64,000 bases of DNA from Rhabdothermincola sp037478855 (GTDB taxonomy: Bacteria > Actinomycetota > Acidimicrobiia > Acidimicrobiales > Acidimicrobilacustridaceae), in NCBI GenBank assembly GCA_037478855.1, contig JBBFLY010000004.1, positions 15,135 to 79,134 on the forward strand, in the 5' to 3' direction. This document shows, one piece after another, positions 24,925-33,928 of this stretch. The notes under the pieces were generated by a model. That model did no database searches. It was not told the DNA's origin and worked only from the letters and a program-made list of their open reading frames with translations. The first letter of the stretch is position 1. Each line of letters starts with the position of its first letter. Position numbers and translations under genes: made by a program.

Positions 24925-26043
24925 ATGGACTTCAGCTTCAGCGAGGAGCAACACGCGATCGCCGAGCTCGCCGGGCAGATCCTCGGCGACCGGGTCACCC
25001 ACGAGCGGCTCGTGGAGCTCGAGCGCGCGGGTGAGCCCTTCGACGCTGGTACCTGGGAGGAGCTGGCCAAGGCGAACCTGCTCGGCATCTGCCTCCCCGA
25101 GGCCGATGGAGGGAGCGGCTTCGGCATTCTCGAGGCCTGTCTCGTGCTCGAGCAGATCGGCCGCACCGTTGCCCCCGTGCCGTACCTCGCCACCGTGGTC
25201 AGCGGGGCCATGCCCGTCGCCCGCTTCGGCTCGGAGGATCTGCGGGCTCGGATCCTCCCGGGGGTGATCGACGGCTCGGTGGTGGTGACGGCCGCCCTCG
25301 GTGAACACCACGCGGTGACCGCCCGACCGGACGGCGACGGATGGCGCCTCGATGGCGACAGCTGGTTCGTACCCTGGGGTGAGCAGGCCCGGCACGTGCT
25401 GGTGCCGGCACACAGCTCGGCGGGAGAGGTCCTCGTGTTCGTGGTCGACCTCGACCGTGCGGGGCTCACCGCGGAGCCGCTGCTCACCACCACCGGGCTG
25501 CCCGAGACGCACCTGTCGTTCAGGGATGTGCCGGTGACCGGAGCCGATCTCCTCGGCGATCCGGGTCAAGGGCGCGAGGTCCTCGACCACCTCGTTGACC
25601 ACACGACCGTCGGGTTGTGCGCGCTCCAGGCGGGGGTGAGCGAAGCTGCGCTGCGGCTGACCGCCAGCTACACCTCCGAGCGCCACCAGTTCGGCAGCCC
25701 CATCGCCACCTTCCAGGCGGTCGCCCACCGAGCGGCCGATGCCTACATCGACACCCAAGGGATCCGCTTCACCATGTGGCATGCGGCGTGGCAGCTCGCC
25801 GCCACCGACGCGGGCGAGTGGCCCTCGGCAGCCGAGGCCATCCACGTCGCCAAGTTCTGGGCTGCCGACGCGGGTCAGCGGGTCGCACACGCCGCCCAGC
25901 ACCTCCACGGCGGCATCGGCGTCGACACCGACTACCCGTTGCACCGCTACTTCCGGTGGGCCAAGCAGCTCGAGCTGACCCTTGGCGGAGCGACCCACCA
26001 CCTGCGCGCGCTCGGATCGCTGCTGGCATCGGAGCCGCGATGA
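24925..26043 (+). CDS. Acyl-CoA dehydrogenase, partner subunit (FadE27/ChsE5-like)
   Basis: This 372-residue acyl-CoA dehydrogenase fold protein begins MDFSFSEEQHAIAELAGQIL. It keeps the flavin-contact regions YTSERHQFGSPIATFQA and HLHGGIGVDTDYPLHRYFRW. It has no convincing catalytic Glu: the C-terminal motif reads LTLGGATHH, and the alternative position reads DHTTVGLCALQ. This is the pattern of FadE27-like subunits that contribute to FAD binding in a heterotetramer with the adjacent catalytic subunit. The spacing of 9 nt indicates co-translation. Steroid CoA specificity is inferred from family and neighbours. Confidence 0.88.
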   Translation: MDFSFSEEQHAIAELAGQILGDRVTHERLVELERAGEPFDAGTWEELAKANLLGICLPEADGGSGFGILEACLVLEQIGRTVAPVPYLATVVSGAMPVARFGSEDLRARILPGVIDGSVVVTAALGEHHAVTARPDGDGWRLDGDSWFVPWGEQARHVLVPAHSSAGEVLVFVVDLDRAGLTAEPLLTTTGLPETHLSFRDVPVTGADLLGDPGQGREVLDHLVDHTTVGLCALQAGVSEAALRLTASYTSERHQFGSPIATFQAVAHRAADAYIDTQGIRFTMWHAAWQLAATDAGEWPSAAEAIHVAKFWAADAGQRVAHAAQHLHGGIGVDTDYPLHRYFRWAKQLELTLGGATHHLRALGSLLASEPR

Positions 26044-26094
26044 CGGTCCAGTATCGATGCCGGCTGAACCCATTCACCACGGACCGCGCTGCAC

Positions 26095-26100
26095 TACAGT
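26095..26100 (+). promoter_or_regulatory. -10 TACAGT of the ABC transporter operon
   Basis: TACAGT lies inside GCACTACAGTGC, a small inverted repeat at 26091-26102. A GAGGGGGATGATCG ribosome-binding region precedes the GTG at 26132. This is the likely promoter of the five-gene transporter unit. Confidence 0.4.
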
Positions 26101-26131
26101 GCGGCCTCTTCACCACCGAGGGGGATGATCG

Positions 26132-27544
26132 GTGAGACTTCGTCTGCTGGTCGTGGGGCTCGCGTTCGCCGTGCTCGCCGCCGCGTGCGGCTCGCGGGCC
26201 TCCCGACAGGAGATCCAGGCAGCCGACGCGAAGTCGGCGTTGACCGGCAGTGCACAGGCTGGAGTCGGCGGGCCCTCCGCGCAGCCGGGAGGCAGCAGCC
26301 AGCCAGGCATGTTCGGCACCGTGCCCTCCCCGTGCGGGCCGGGTGACGCGTCGGGTGCCACCGATGTCGGGGTCACCGACACCGAGATCAAGGTGGTGAC
26401 GATCGCCGATCCCGGTGGGCTCAAGCCAGGCTTGAACCAGGGCGTCTTCGACACCATGAAGGCGTTCGAGAAGTGGTGCAACGATCAGGGTGGGATCAAC
26501 GGTCGCAAGCTGAAGGTCGAGCTGCGCGACGCGAAGCTGAGCGAGTACCAGGCCCAGGTGAAGTACGCCTGCGACAACGCGCTGGCGATGGTGGGGAGCA
26601 TGGGTGTGCTCGACCAGACCGGGGCTCAGGACCAGGTCGACTGCGGCCTGCCGAACGTGGTCGCCGCCGCAGTGAGCCCCGAGCAGACCGGCGCCGACTT
26701 CACCTTCCAGCCGCTGCCCAACCCGGTGACCTCCTATCTCGTGGGTCCCGCGCTCTGGGTGGCGAGGACCCATCCCGATGCGATCAGGAACGCTGCCGCC
26801 CTCCGCACGAAGCTGAGCATCACCGAGGTGCAGAGCAACCGGCTCATCGAGGCCTACCGGACCGCCGGGTTCAACTTCACCTACGTGGACTCGGCCAACA
26901 TCGGCGAGTCGAACTGGGCCCCGATGGTGCTCTCGATGAAGAACCAGGGCGTCACGTTCATGACCCTCACGTCATCGTTCGAGGAGATCATCCCCCTCCA
27001 GCGCACGATGGCCCAGCAGGGCTTCGACCCAGTCGTGGAGCTGGAGGCGAACTTCTACAACCTCAAGTATCCGCAGGAGGCGGGCTCCGTCGCGGACGGC
27101 ACCTACGTTCGGCTGACCACCTGGCCGTTCGAGGAGGCCGACCAGAACGCGGCGATGACCGAGTACCTCCGGGCGCTGAATGCCGCAGTGCCCGGTGCGC
27201 AGCCGGAGCTGCTCGGCGTGCAGGCCTGGTCCGCGGCGCTGCTGTGGGCGACCGCGGTGAAGGATCTCGGCTCCAACGTCACCCGCAGCGCCCTGATCGA
27301 GCGGCTCTCCCAGATCCACCAGTGGGATGGCGGGGGTCTGCACGGCACCAGCGACCCCGGGGCCGGCAAGCCCGCGCCGTGCTTCATCGTGATGAAGGTC
27401 GAGGGCGGTGGGTTCGTCCGCGAGTACCCCAGGGCTGACGCCGATGCGCAGGTCTACGAGCGGGGCCGGGGATTCGACTGTGATCCAAGGAACGTCGTGG
27501 CGCTCACGGGGAACTACGGCTCGGGAGCGAAGGCCAGGCGGTAG
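26132..27544 (+). CDS. ABC transporter substrate-binding lipoprotein (Leu/Ile/Val-binding type)
   Basis: This 470-residue periplasmic-binding-protein-like lipoprotein of type I fold (Peripla_BP_6) has signal peptide MRLRLLVVGLAFAVLAAACGS with lipobox Cys19. A Gly/Ser/Gln-rich linker follows, then VTDTEIKVVTIADPGG and FEKWCNDQGGINGRKLKVEL, typical of LivK/UrtA relatives. It captures the solute outside the membrane for the LivHM/LivG/LivF importer encoded next. Homologues in actinobacteria are often annotated for branched-chain amino acids, but many sit in lipid or aromatic clusters, so the ligand is open. Confidence 0.9.
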   Translation: MRLRLLVVGLAFAVLAAACGSRASRQEIQAADAKSALTGSAQAGVGGPSAQPGGSSQPGMFGTVPSPCGPGDASGATDVGVTDTEIKVVTIADPGGLKPGLNQGVFDTMKAFEKWCNDQGGINGRKLKVELRDAKLSEYQAQVKYACDNALAMVGSMGVLDQTGAQDQVDCGLPNVVAAAVSPEQTGADFTFQPLPNPVTSYLVGPALWVARTHPDAIRNAAALRTKLSITEVQSNRLIEAYRTAGFNFTYVDSANIGESNWAPMVLSMKNQGVTFMTLTSSFEEIIPLQRTMAQQGFDPVVELEANFYNLKYPQEAGSVADGTYVRLTTWPFEEADQNAAMTEYLRALNAAVPGAQPELLGVQAWSAALLWATAVKDLGSNVTRSALIERLSQIHQWDGGGLHGTSDPGAGKPAPCFIVMKVEGGGFVREYPRADADAQVYERGRGFDCDPRNVVALTGNYGSGAKARR

Positions 27545-27552
27545 GGGACGCC

Positions 27553-29607
27553 ATGAGCGACTTCGTCTCCTTCACCATCCTCGGCCTGGTCACCGCGTCG
27601 GTGTACGCGGTGGCTGCGAGCGGCCTGGTGGTCACGTACACCACGTCGGGCATCTTCAACTTCGCCCACGGCGCCATCGGGATGATGGGTGCCTTCATGT
27701 ACTGGCAGCTCCTCGACTGGGGTCTGCCCACGGCGGTGGCGATCGCTCTGGTGCTCCTCGTCATCGCGCCATTGGCCGGTGTGGTGATCGACCGGTTGAT
27801 CATGCGGGGGCTCGAGGGCACCCCGGAGGTCACCAGGACCGTGGTCACGGTCGGCCTGCTGTTCGGCTTGATCGCACTCGCGCCGATCATCTGGCCGCCG
27901 AACCGCAACCGGATCGTCGGGGAGTTCTTCGGCGGGAGCAAGTTCCAGATCGGAGACGTCTTCGTCTCCTACCACCAGATCGTCGTCGTCGTCATCGCGG
28001 GCTTGGTGGCTGTTGGCCTGCGGTTGCTGCTCTACGAGACCAGGACCGGAATCGCCATGCGGGCGGTCGTCTCGAACCGCGACCTCGTGCGGCTCACCGG
28101 CGGCAGGCCTGACCGCGCATCGGCCACGAGCTGGGCGCTCGGCTGCTCGCTCGCTGCGCTGGCTGGGATCCTCATCGCCGACCGCGTTGGGCTGGAGGTG
28201 ATGACCCTCACCCTGCTCGTGGTGAACGCCTATGCAGCGGCGATCGTCGGGCGTCTCGTGAGCCTGCCGATGACCTTCCTCGGGGCGGTGATCCTCGGAC
28301 TCGCACAGTCCTACGCGGTGGGGTACCTCCCACAGAACCCCGATTGGCTCCCCCAAGGCATCGACATCGTGACCTCGCTGCGGCTGGCCATCCCGGTGGT
28401 GATGCTGTTCATCGTCCTGCTGGTGCTGCCGCAGGCGCCCCTTCGCGCCCACGGGATCGTGCGGAGCAGGGAGGTCGTGGCCCGCCCCAGCATGCGGAGC
28501 GCCCTGATCGCCGGTGCCGTGCTGGTCGTCGGGGTGGGGATCATCTCAAGCTTCCTCGACGCGTCGCAGATCGCCTCGTGGAGCAAGGGACTGGCGTTCG
28601 CCATCATCATGGTGTCGCTCGTGCCTCTCACCGGCTACGGGGGGCAGATCTCGCTGGCCCAGATGAGCTTCGCCGGTCTCGGTGCCTACGCCATGGCGAC
28701 CTGGGGATCGGGCGGCAGTCCCCTCGGCCTGCTCGGCGCCTGCGTGCTGCCGGCGCTCGTCGGTGCGCTGGTCGCATTGCCCGCGGTCCGTTTGAGAGGG
28801 ATCTACCTGGCACTGGCCACACTGGCCTTCGCGGTGTTCATGGACCGCGTCGTCTTCACGCAGGACGCGATGTTCCGAGGCGGGTCCAAGCCCATCGATC
28901 GGCTTTCGTTCCTCGGGATCAGCTTCGAGAGCGACCGCTCGTACATGATCCTGCTGGCGGTCGTCTTCGCGGCGGTCGGCATCGGCGTGGTCCACCTCCG
29001 TCTCGGGCCGTTCGGGCGTCGGCTGCAGGCCATGAAGGACAGCCCGGCCGCATGCGCCACCCTCGGCTTGAACCTGACCGTGACCAAGTTGCAGGTCTTC
29101 ATGCTGTCGGCCGGGATCGCCGGCCTCGGCGGCGCCATGCTCGGAGGGCTGCAGAAGACGGCCACCGTGAGCCAGTACGACACCTTGCAGAGCCTGCCCG
29201 TGCTCCTGATGGCCGTGGCCGGTGGCATCGGGATGGTGAGCGGCGCGCTCTTCGGCGGGGTGCTCTACGCCTCGTTCCCGGTCATCTCGGAGGCCGTCCC
29301 GCCGCTCGCCAACCTCTTGAAGGTGGCTCCCGGTCTGATCGGCATGAGCCTCGGTCGCAACCCGAACGGCGCGGTGAGCGAGATCCTGATCCAGGCGGAG
29401 GCGATCCGTCGCCGGCTCGGCCGCGCCGGGCGGGACGAGCGGGCGGCAGCGGGAGCGTCGGAGCGCCCGAAACGGCTTGTCGATCCGGTGGCCGACATCG
29501 AGCTGCTGGGGGTCGACCGCCCCTTCACCCCTGCCGATCTCGCCCTGATCGACGAGATGCTCGGACTCGACGAGGAGGAGCTGGCCCGTGGCGCTGCTCG
29601 AGGTTAA
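27553..29607 (+). CDS. Fused LivH-LivM branched-chain-type ABC permease
   Basis: This 684-residue polytopic protein holds both permease halves in one chain. Residues 1 to ~290 are LivH-like (GLVTASVYAVAASGLVVTYT start, FNFAHGAIGMMGAF). Residues ~310 to ~615 are LivM-like (GYGGQISLAQMSFAGLGAYA, RLRGIYLALATLAFAVF, FGRRLQAMKDSPAACATLGL). A hydrophilic tail of ~60 residues follows, with RRRLGRAGRDERAAAGASE. LivH and LivM are usually separate genes, so the fusion is notable though recurrent in actinobacteria. Its 3-prime end overlaps the LivG start by 20 nt. Confidence 0.92.
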   Translation: MSDFVSFTILGLVTASVYAVAASGLVVTYTTSGIFNFAHGAIGMMGAFMYWQLLDWGLPTAVAIALVLLVIAPLAGVVIDRLIMRGLEGTPEVTRTVVTVGLLFGLIALAPIIWPPNRNRIVGEFFGGSKFQIGDVFVSYHQIVVVVIAGLVAVGLRLLLYETRTGIAMRAVVSNRDLVRLTGGRPDRASATSWALGCSLAALAGILIADRVGLEVMTLTLLVVNAYAAAIVGRLVSLPMTFLGAVILGLAQSYAVGYLPQNPDWLPQGIDIVTSLRLAIPVVMLFIVLLVLPQAPLRAHGIVRSREVVARPSMRSALIAGAVLVVGVGIISSFLDASQIASWSKGLAFAIIMVSLVPLTGYGGQISLAQMSFAGLGAYAMATWGSGGSPLGLLGACVLPALVGALVALPAVRLRGIYLALATLAFAVFMDRVVFTQDAMFRGGSKPIDRLSFLGISFESDRSYMILLAVVFAAVGIGVVHLRLGPFGRRLQAMKDSPAACATLGLNLTVTKLQVFMLSAGIAGLGGAMLGGLQKTATVSQYDTLQSLPVLLMAVAGGIGMVSGALFGGVLYASFPVISEAVPPLANLLKVAPGLIGMSLGRNPNGAVSEILIQAEAIRRRLGRAGRDERAAAGASERPKRLVDPVADIELLGVDRPFTPADLALIDEMLGLDEEELARGAARG

Positions 29608-30322
29608 GGAGCTCAGCGTCAGCTACGGGGGCCAGCGCGCGCTCGATCGCGTCTCGCTCGAGGTCGACGCGGGGCGGGTGACCGGCCTGATCGGCCCGAA
29701 CGGCGCAGGCAAGACGACGCTGTTCAACGCCATCACGGGCCTGGCGAGCCCCGTCTCGGGTCGGGTGCTGCTCAACGGCATCGATGTCACCGAGTCGGCT
29801 CCGCACGATCGGGCGCAGCGGGGCCTGGCCCGGACCTTCCAGCGCTTGGAGCTGTTTGGGTCGCTCACCGCGCGGGAGAACCTCCAGGTCGCCGCTGAGA
29901 TCCCGCGGCGGTGGGGCTCCTCTGCCGAGAGTCCTGACGCCCGGGTGGAGGCGGTGATCGAGCTGGTGGGCATGCAGTCCTTCGCCGACACCCGAGCCGA
30001 CGTGCTCACCACCGGGCAGGCCCGGCTGCTCGAGCTGGCTCGGGCGTTGGTGACCAGGCCGAAGGTGCTGCTGCTCGACGAGCCGGCGTCAGGTCTCGAC
30101 TCCTCCGAGACGGAGGGGTTCGCCCGCCTGCTCGGCACGCTCACGGGCAACGGCACTGCGCTCCTGCTGGTCGAGCACGACATGCCTCTCGTGATGCGCG
30201 CCTGCCAGCGCATCTTCGTGCTCGATCATGGGCGCATGATCGCGGACGGGCCCCCGGAGCAGATCCAGCGGGATCCTGCGGTGATCGAGGCGTACCTGGG
30301 TCCGATGGGGGTCGAGGCATGA
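29588..30322 (+). CDS. livG: LivG-type ABC transporter ATPase
   Basis: This 244-residue ATPase has Walker A GPNGAGKTT near residue 36, Q-loop in RTFQRLELF, signature LTTGQARLLELARAL (usual LSGGQ is LTTGQ here), Walker B VLLLDEPASGLD, and H-loop LLVEHD. The EHDMPLVMRACQRIFVLDHG stretch and length identify the LivG branch. The GTG at 29588 overlaps the permease gene, and the stop overlaps the LivF start. It energises import with LivF at the cytoplasmic face. Confidence 0.92.
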   Translation: MALLEVKELSVSYGGQRALDRVSLEVDAGRVTGLIGPNGAGKTTLFNAITGLASPVSGRVLLNGIDVTESAPHDRAQRGLARTFQRLELFGSLTARENLQVAAEIPRRWGSSAESPDARVEAVIELVGMQSFADTRADVLTTGQARLLELARALVTRPKVLLLDEPASGLDSSETEGFARLLGTLTGNGTALLLVEHDMPLVMRACQRIFVLDHGRMIADGPPEQIQRDPAVIEAYLGPMGVEA

Positions 30323-31044
30323 CCTCCCGTGCCGCCGTCCCGGAGACCCCGCTCCTCGAGCTCCACGACGTGCACGCGGCCTACGGGCGCATCGAGGTGC
30401 TCCACGGCGTCAACCTGTCCGTGCCGGAAGGTGCGGTCGTGGCGCTGCTCGGGCCGAACGGTGCGGGCAAGACGACCACGATCAACGTCTGCAGTGGACT
30501 CATGGCGCCCACCAGGGGAGCGGTCTACCTCGCGGGCCGGCGGATCAACGGAGCGTCCGCCGATCAGTTGGCGAGGGCGGGGCTGTGCACGATCCCGGAG
30601 GGGCGAAGCGTCTTCCCGAACCTGACCGTCGAGGAGAACCTGGCGATGGTGACCCTCGCCGGGCGGCGATCGTTCGCCGAGGTGCTCGACGAGAGCTACG
30701 GACGCTTTCCACGGCTGAAGGAGCGTCGCCGCCAGCTGGCGGGCACGCTCTCGGGTGGGGAGCAGCAGATGCTGGCGCTGGCACGCGGACTGGCGAGCGA
30801 TCCGGCACTGCTGCTGCTCGACGAGCTGTCGATGGGCCTCGCACCCCTCATCGTCGAGGAACTCTACGACGCCGTTCGTCAGATCGCGCGGACCGGTGTC
30901 TCGATCCTGGTCGTGGAGCAGTTCGCGCGAACGGTCCTGGGCGTCGCCGACCTGGCGGCGATCATGTTGCACGGTCAGGTCGTGAAGGTGGGGGACCCGC
31001 GCGAGCTGGAAGCGGAGCTGTCCGCCGCGTACCTCGGGGTCTGA
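30319..31044 (+). CDS. livF: LivF-type ABC transporter ATPase
   Basis: This 241-residue second ATPase has Walker A GPNGAGKTT near residue 44, CTIPEGRSVFPNLTVEENL (the LivF-type sequence IPEGRxxFxxLTVEENL), signature LSGGEQQMLALARGL, Walker B LLLLDELSMGLAP, and H-loop VVEQF. The His normally in EQH is Phe here (VVEQFARTV), which is common in LivF. The ATG overlaps the LivG stop. It closes the transporter operon proper, although two genes follow on the same strand. Confidence 0.92.
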   Translation: MTSRAAVPETPLLELHDVHAAYGRIEVLHGVNLSVPEGAVVALLGPNGAGKTTTINVCSGLMAPTRGAVYLAGRRINGASADQLARAGLCTIPEGRSVFPNLTVEENLAMVTLAGRRSFAEVLDESYGRFPRLKERRRQLAGTLSGGEQQMLALARGLASDPALLLLDELSMGLAPLIVEELYDAVRQIARTGVSILVVEQFARTVLGVADLAAIMLHGQVVKVGDPRELEAELSAAYLGV

Positions 31045-31107
31045 CGGCGGTTCGGGGTTGATCGGTCGGAGGAGACCTGCCCGTCACGGGCGCACATTGG
31101 AGGAGCG

Positions 31108-31509
31108 ATGGAGAGCAACCGGCAACGGATCGAGGAGTTCAAGCAGGAGCTGGCGTCGATGGACCTTCGCCCACCGGAGGACTCCCAGGAGCGTCTCTGG
31201 CTGATCGCCGGGATGGTGCTGCCGCTGCTCGGGTTGGTCGCCATCTTCATCGGCTGGTGGGGCGCGTCGGGCACGGTGTATCCGGCCGAGCAGTTTCCGT
31301 ACCTGATCTCCGGTGGTCTGCTCGGCGTGGGCCTGATCACGGCTGGTGCTGCCCTGTTCGTCCGCTACTCGCTCACCCGCTACCTCCGGTTCTGGCTGAT
31401 CCGTCTGGTGTACGAGCACCGGGCCCAGACCGATCGAACGGTCGAGGCGCTTCAGAGCATCGAAGCGCTGCTGCGATCAGCGATCAGGCCCCGTCAGAAG
31501 GCGGACTAG
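31108..31509 (+). CDS. Small membrane protein, unknown function
   Basis: This 133-residue protein has two transmembrane segments at about residues 30-51 (LWLIAGMVLPLLGLVAIFIGWW) and 64-87, between a charged N-terminus (MESNRQRIEEFKQELASMDL) and a C-terminal amphipathic helix with RLVYEHRAQTDRTVEALQSIEALL. GGAGGAGCG precedes the ATG. It follows LivF by 63 nt and precedes an SDR by 3 nt, so it may belong to the same transcript. I recognise no family. Confidence 0.65.
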   Translation: MESNRQRIEEFKQELASMDLRPPEDSQERLWLIAGMVLPLLGLVAIFIGWWGASGTVYPAEQFPYLISGGLLGVGLITAGAALFVRYSLTRYLRFWLIRLVYEHRAQTDRTVEALQSIEALLRSAIRPRQKAD

Positions 31510-31512
31510 GCC

Positions 31513-32280
31513 ATGCCCTTCACGGGTCGCACCGCGCTGATCACGGGCGCGGGTAGCGGCATGGGGCAGTTGTCAGCGTGGCGGTTGGCGGCGGCCGGAG
31601 TCGAGGTCGCGGCGATCGACGTCGACGAGCCTGGGTTGGAACGCACCGCTCGCCACGCACCGCAGATCGTGCCGATCGTCTGCGACGTGCGGGACCACGA
31701 CGCCGTCGCACGTGTCGTACGTGACTTCGAAGCCGAGCACGGGCCGCTCGACCGAGTGGTCAACGCGGCGGCGGTCGCGCCCGGAGGCCGGTTGGTGGAG
31801 CAGCCGATCGAAGAGATCGAGCAGGTCTTCGCGGTCAACGTGGTCGGGCTGATGAACGTGACCCGGTTGACGCTGCCGGGGATGCTCGAGCGTGGTCGGG
31901 GTGATCTGATCCAGTACGGATCCCTGGCCGGCTGGCTGCCGAGCCAGCGGCTCGGGGCGTACTCCGCCAGCAAGGCGGCGGTGGTGTCGCTCACCGAGAC
32001 GCTCTGGCACGAGCATCAGGGTTCCGGGGTGCGGATCGTGTGCGTGTGTCCGCCGGTGGTCGACACGCCACTGCTCGATCGCATCGGCGATCGGGGGCCC
32101 CGGGCGCTGGCACGCACCCGGCGCATCCGGCCGGAGGAGGTGCTCGACAGCATCGAACAGGCGCTCGACGAGGGCCGGCTCTTCGCGTTCCCGGGTCGTG
32201 GCACGACCTCCCTGTGGCGACTGCGGCGCTTGGCGCCGAGCGTCATCTGGAGGCGCATCGACGCGCTCGAGCGATCGTGA
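31513..32280 (+). CDS. SDR family oxidoreductase
   Basis: This 255-residue short-chain dehydrogenase has the cofactor motif TGAGSGMG near residue 11, DVDEPG after the second strand (NAD preference), VVNAAAVAPGG in place of NNAG, catalytic Ser in YGSLAGW, and YSASK. The C-terminus departs from the classical VDGG ending and contains FAFPGRGTTSLWRLRRLAPS, as in SDRs that act on long hydrophobic substrates. The ATG at 31513 is 3 nt after the preceding stop. The substrate is unknown. Confidence 0.88.
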   Translation: MPFTGRTALITGAGSGMGQLSAWRLAAAGVEVAAIDVDEPGLERTARHAPQIVPIVCDVRDHDAVARVVRDFEAEHGPLDRVVNAAAVAPGGRLVEQPIEEIEQVFAVNVVGLMNVTRLTLPGMLERGRGDLIQYGSLAGWLPSQRLGAYSASKAAVVSLTETLWHEHQGSGVRIVCVCPPVVDTPLLDRIGDRGPRALARTRRIRPEEVLDSIEQALDEGRLFAFPGRGTTSLWRLRRLAPSVIWRRIDALERS

Positions 32281-32352
32281 GCGGTTGACCCGCAGGGCCC
32301 GTCGATGCAGGGCCGCGGCGTTTGAGCGGCGTGCTGTCGGCAGGCTCCCTGA

Positions 32353-33096
32353 TCAGCGTGGGACGATCTCGGGCGCGCCGAAGCTGGCCGACATGATGGG
32401 CGTGCCCGAGGTCATGAGCGCGGCTTTGGGCAGTCCGAGGGACCGCAGCTCCTCGGCCATCGGGTGGCCGCCGCCGAGCTGCAGGGTGGCGCCTCCGGGT
32501 CGGGCGCGCAGGCGGCGACTGCGGGTGACCCACGGGGTGCGGCGCAGTACGCCGTCGCACCAGGAGTAGCAGGCCATCTGCATCTCCCCACCCGGCAGGG
32601 GGATCCATCCCGGTGCCACGTCGAAGGTCAGCACGGGCTCGCCGTTCTCGGTGATCCGACAGTGGGTGTGGCCGGCGCGCTCCACGTAGTCGATGTCGGT
32701 CACCCACTTCGGGAACCCCCACAGGCCGCGGCCGACCCTGCAGGTGAACTCCTGGTTGACCGGCAGCCGGTGGATGAACGTCGTGACCCGCCGGAGGGAC
32801 GGGCGGTGACCCGGACCCGCATCGTGGGGTTCGACCACGAAGGCCACTGCGAACTCGTGGTAGGGACCGAGGTCGTTGTCGGTGTACTGCACCGCGGACA
32901 GCGCGCAGACGGCCCGGCCACCGCGTTGGCGGACCACCCGTAGGCCTGAGTAGTCGATGAGCGCCTGCGCTGCGTCGCCGTCTACGAGGTACTGCGCGGC
33001 CACCATCTTGGCCGAGCGGACCTCCACCGGCACCGCGATCTGCTCACCATCGAGTTCGAAGCGGTCGGTCGATGTGGCTCGTTCCGTGAGGGTCAC
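32353..33096 (-). CDS. Acetoacetate decarboxylase family protein
   Basis: This 247-residue protein matches the ADC family (PF06314) along the block INRLPV-like FIHRLPVNQEFTCRVGRGLW followed by GFPKWVTDIDY. The Schiff-base lysine of true acetoacetate decarboxylases lies in an EL/KK context; here the candidate lysine is in FPKWV. Members include decarboxylases, aldolase-dehydratases and proteins without known activity. The start is GTG at 33096, 6 nt after a minus-strand -10 (TAGCCT). It is divergent from an SDR-LLM pair, with a KstR-like box between. Confidence 0.75.
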   Translation of the reverse strand: MTLTERATSTDRFELDGEQIAVPVEVRSAKMVAAQYLVDGDAAQALIDYSGLRVVRQRGGRAVCALSAVQYTDNDLGPYHEFAVAFVVEPHDAGPGHRPSLRRVTTFIHRLPVNQEFTCRVGRGLWGFPKWVTDIDYVERAGHTHCRITENGEPVLTFDVAPGWIPLPGGEMQMACYSWCDGVLRRTPWVTRSRRLRARPGGATLQLGGGHPMAEELRSLGLPKAALMTSGTPIMSASFGAPEIVPR

Positions 33097-33102
33097 AGCA
33101 CC

Positions 33103-33127
33103 AGGCTAGAACACGTTCCACTACGCT
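33103..33127. promoter_or_regulatory. Divergent promoters sharing a KstR-like operator
   Basis: TAGAACACGTTCCA (33107-33120) matches TnnAACnnGTTnnA at all fixed bases. Plus-strand AGGCTA (33103-33108) is the minus-strand -10 TAGCCT, 6 nt before the GTG at 33096. TACGCT (33122-33127) is the plus-strand -10, followed by a leader with GAGGAGGG before 33164. The operator overlaps one -10 and abuts the other. Confidence 0.68.
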
Positions 33128-33163
33128 GCCGCCTGTGCGGAGCACCCAGATGAGGAGGGCGTG

Positions 33164-33928
33164 ATGAGGACGGTGGTGATCACCGGTTCGGCGTCGGGCA
33201 TGGGGGCGGCCATCCGGCACCGGCTCGAGGCGGACGGGGACCGGGTGATCGGCATCGACCTGCAGGGCGAGGACATCGACGCCGACCTCTCCACGCCCGA
33301 TGGTCGGGGCGCGGCGGTGGAAGCGGTAGCCGAGATGAGCGGGCGACGGGTCGACGCGTTCGTGGCCTGCGCGGGACTCGGCCCCACCGTCAGGCCCACC
33401 TCGCGGATCGTGGCGGTCAACTACTTCGGCGCGGTGCGCTTGCTCGACGAGCTGCTCCCGATGCTCGCCGCCGGCTCGTCGCCCGCAGCGGTCGCCATCT
33501 CATCGAACTCGATCGGTCTGGTGCCGATGGACGACACCTCCCTCATCGATGCGATGCTCGCAGGTGACGAACCGGCGGCGCTGGAGCTGGCCGCCCGCTT
33601 CGACGGTGCGTCGGTGTACGGCATGACGAAGCACGCCCTCGCCCGTGCGGTGCGCCGCAGGGCACAGAGCTGGGGTGAGCGTGGCGTGCGGCTCAACGCC
33701 ATCGCGCCGGGACCGGTGCTGACCCCCCTGTTGCAGCAGTCGCTCGACGATCCCACCCTCGGGCCGTTGGTCGACGCCCTGCCCGTGCCGCTCGGGCGAC
33801 GAGCCCGACCCGATGAGATCGCCGGGCTCGTCGCCGTGCTGCTCTCCCCGGTCGCCGGGTTCGTGCACGGCAGCCTCCTGTTCGTCGACGGAGGCACGGA
33901 CGCGCTGGTGCGCCCCGACCATGTCTGA
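33164..33928 (+). CDS. SDR family oxidoreductase, 3-alpha-hydroxysteroid-dehydrogenase-like
   Basis: This 254-residue SDR has the motif TGSASGMG near residue 8, DLQGEDIDADLSTPDG after a shortened second strand, VACAGLGP for NNAG, Ser in ISSNSIGLVP, and a long insertion before YGMTKHALARAVRRR. The short N-terminus, acidic DADLS segment and insertion are the pattern of Comamonas 3-alpha-hydroxysteroid dehydrogenase relatives. The ATG at 33164 follows GTG at 33161; either can serve after GAGGAGGG. It overlaps the next gene by 8 nt and is controlled with the ADC-family gene by one KstR-like box. Confidence 0.87.
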   Translation: MRTVVITGSASGMGAAIRHRLEADGDRVIGIDLQGEDIDADLSTPDGRGAAVEAVAEMSGRRVDAFVACAGLGPTVRPTSRIVAVNYFGAVRLLDELLPMLAAGSSPAAVAISSNSIGLVPMDDTSLIDAMLAGDEPAALELAARFDGASVYGMTKHALARAVRRRAQSWGERGVRLNAIAPGPVLTPLLQQSLDDPTLGPLVDALPVPLGRRARPDEIAGLVAVLLSPVAGFVHGSLLFVDGGTDALVRPDHV

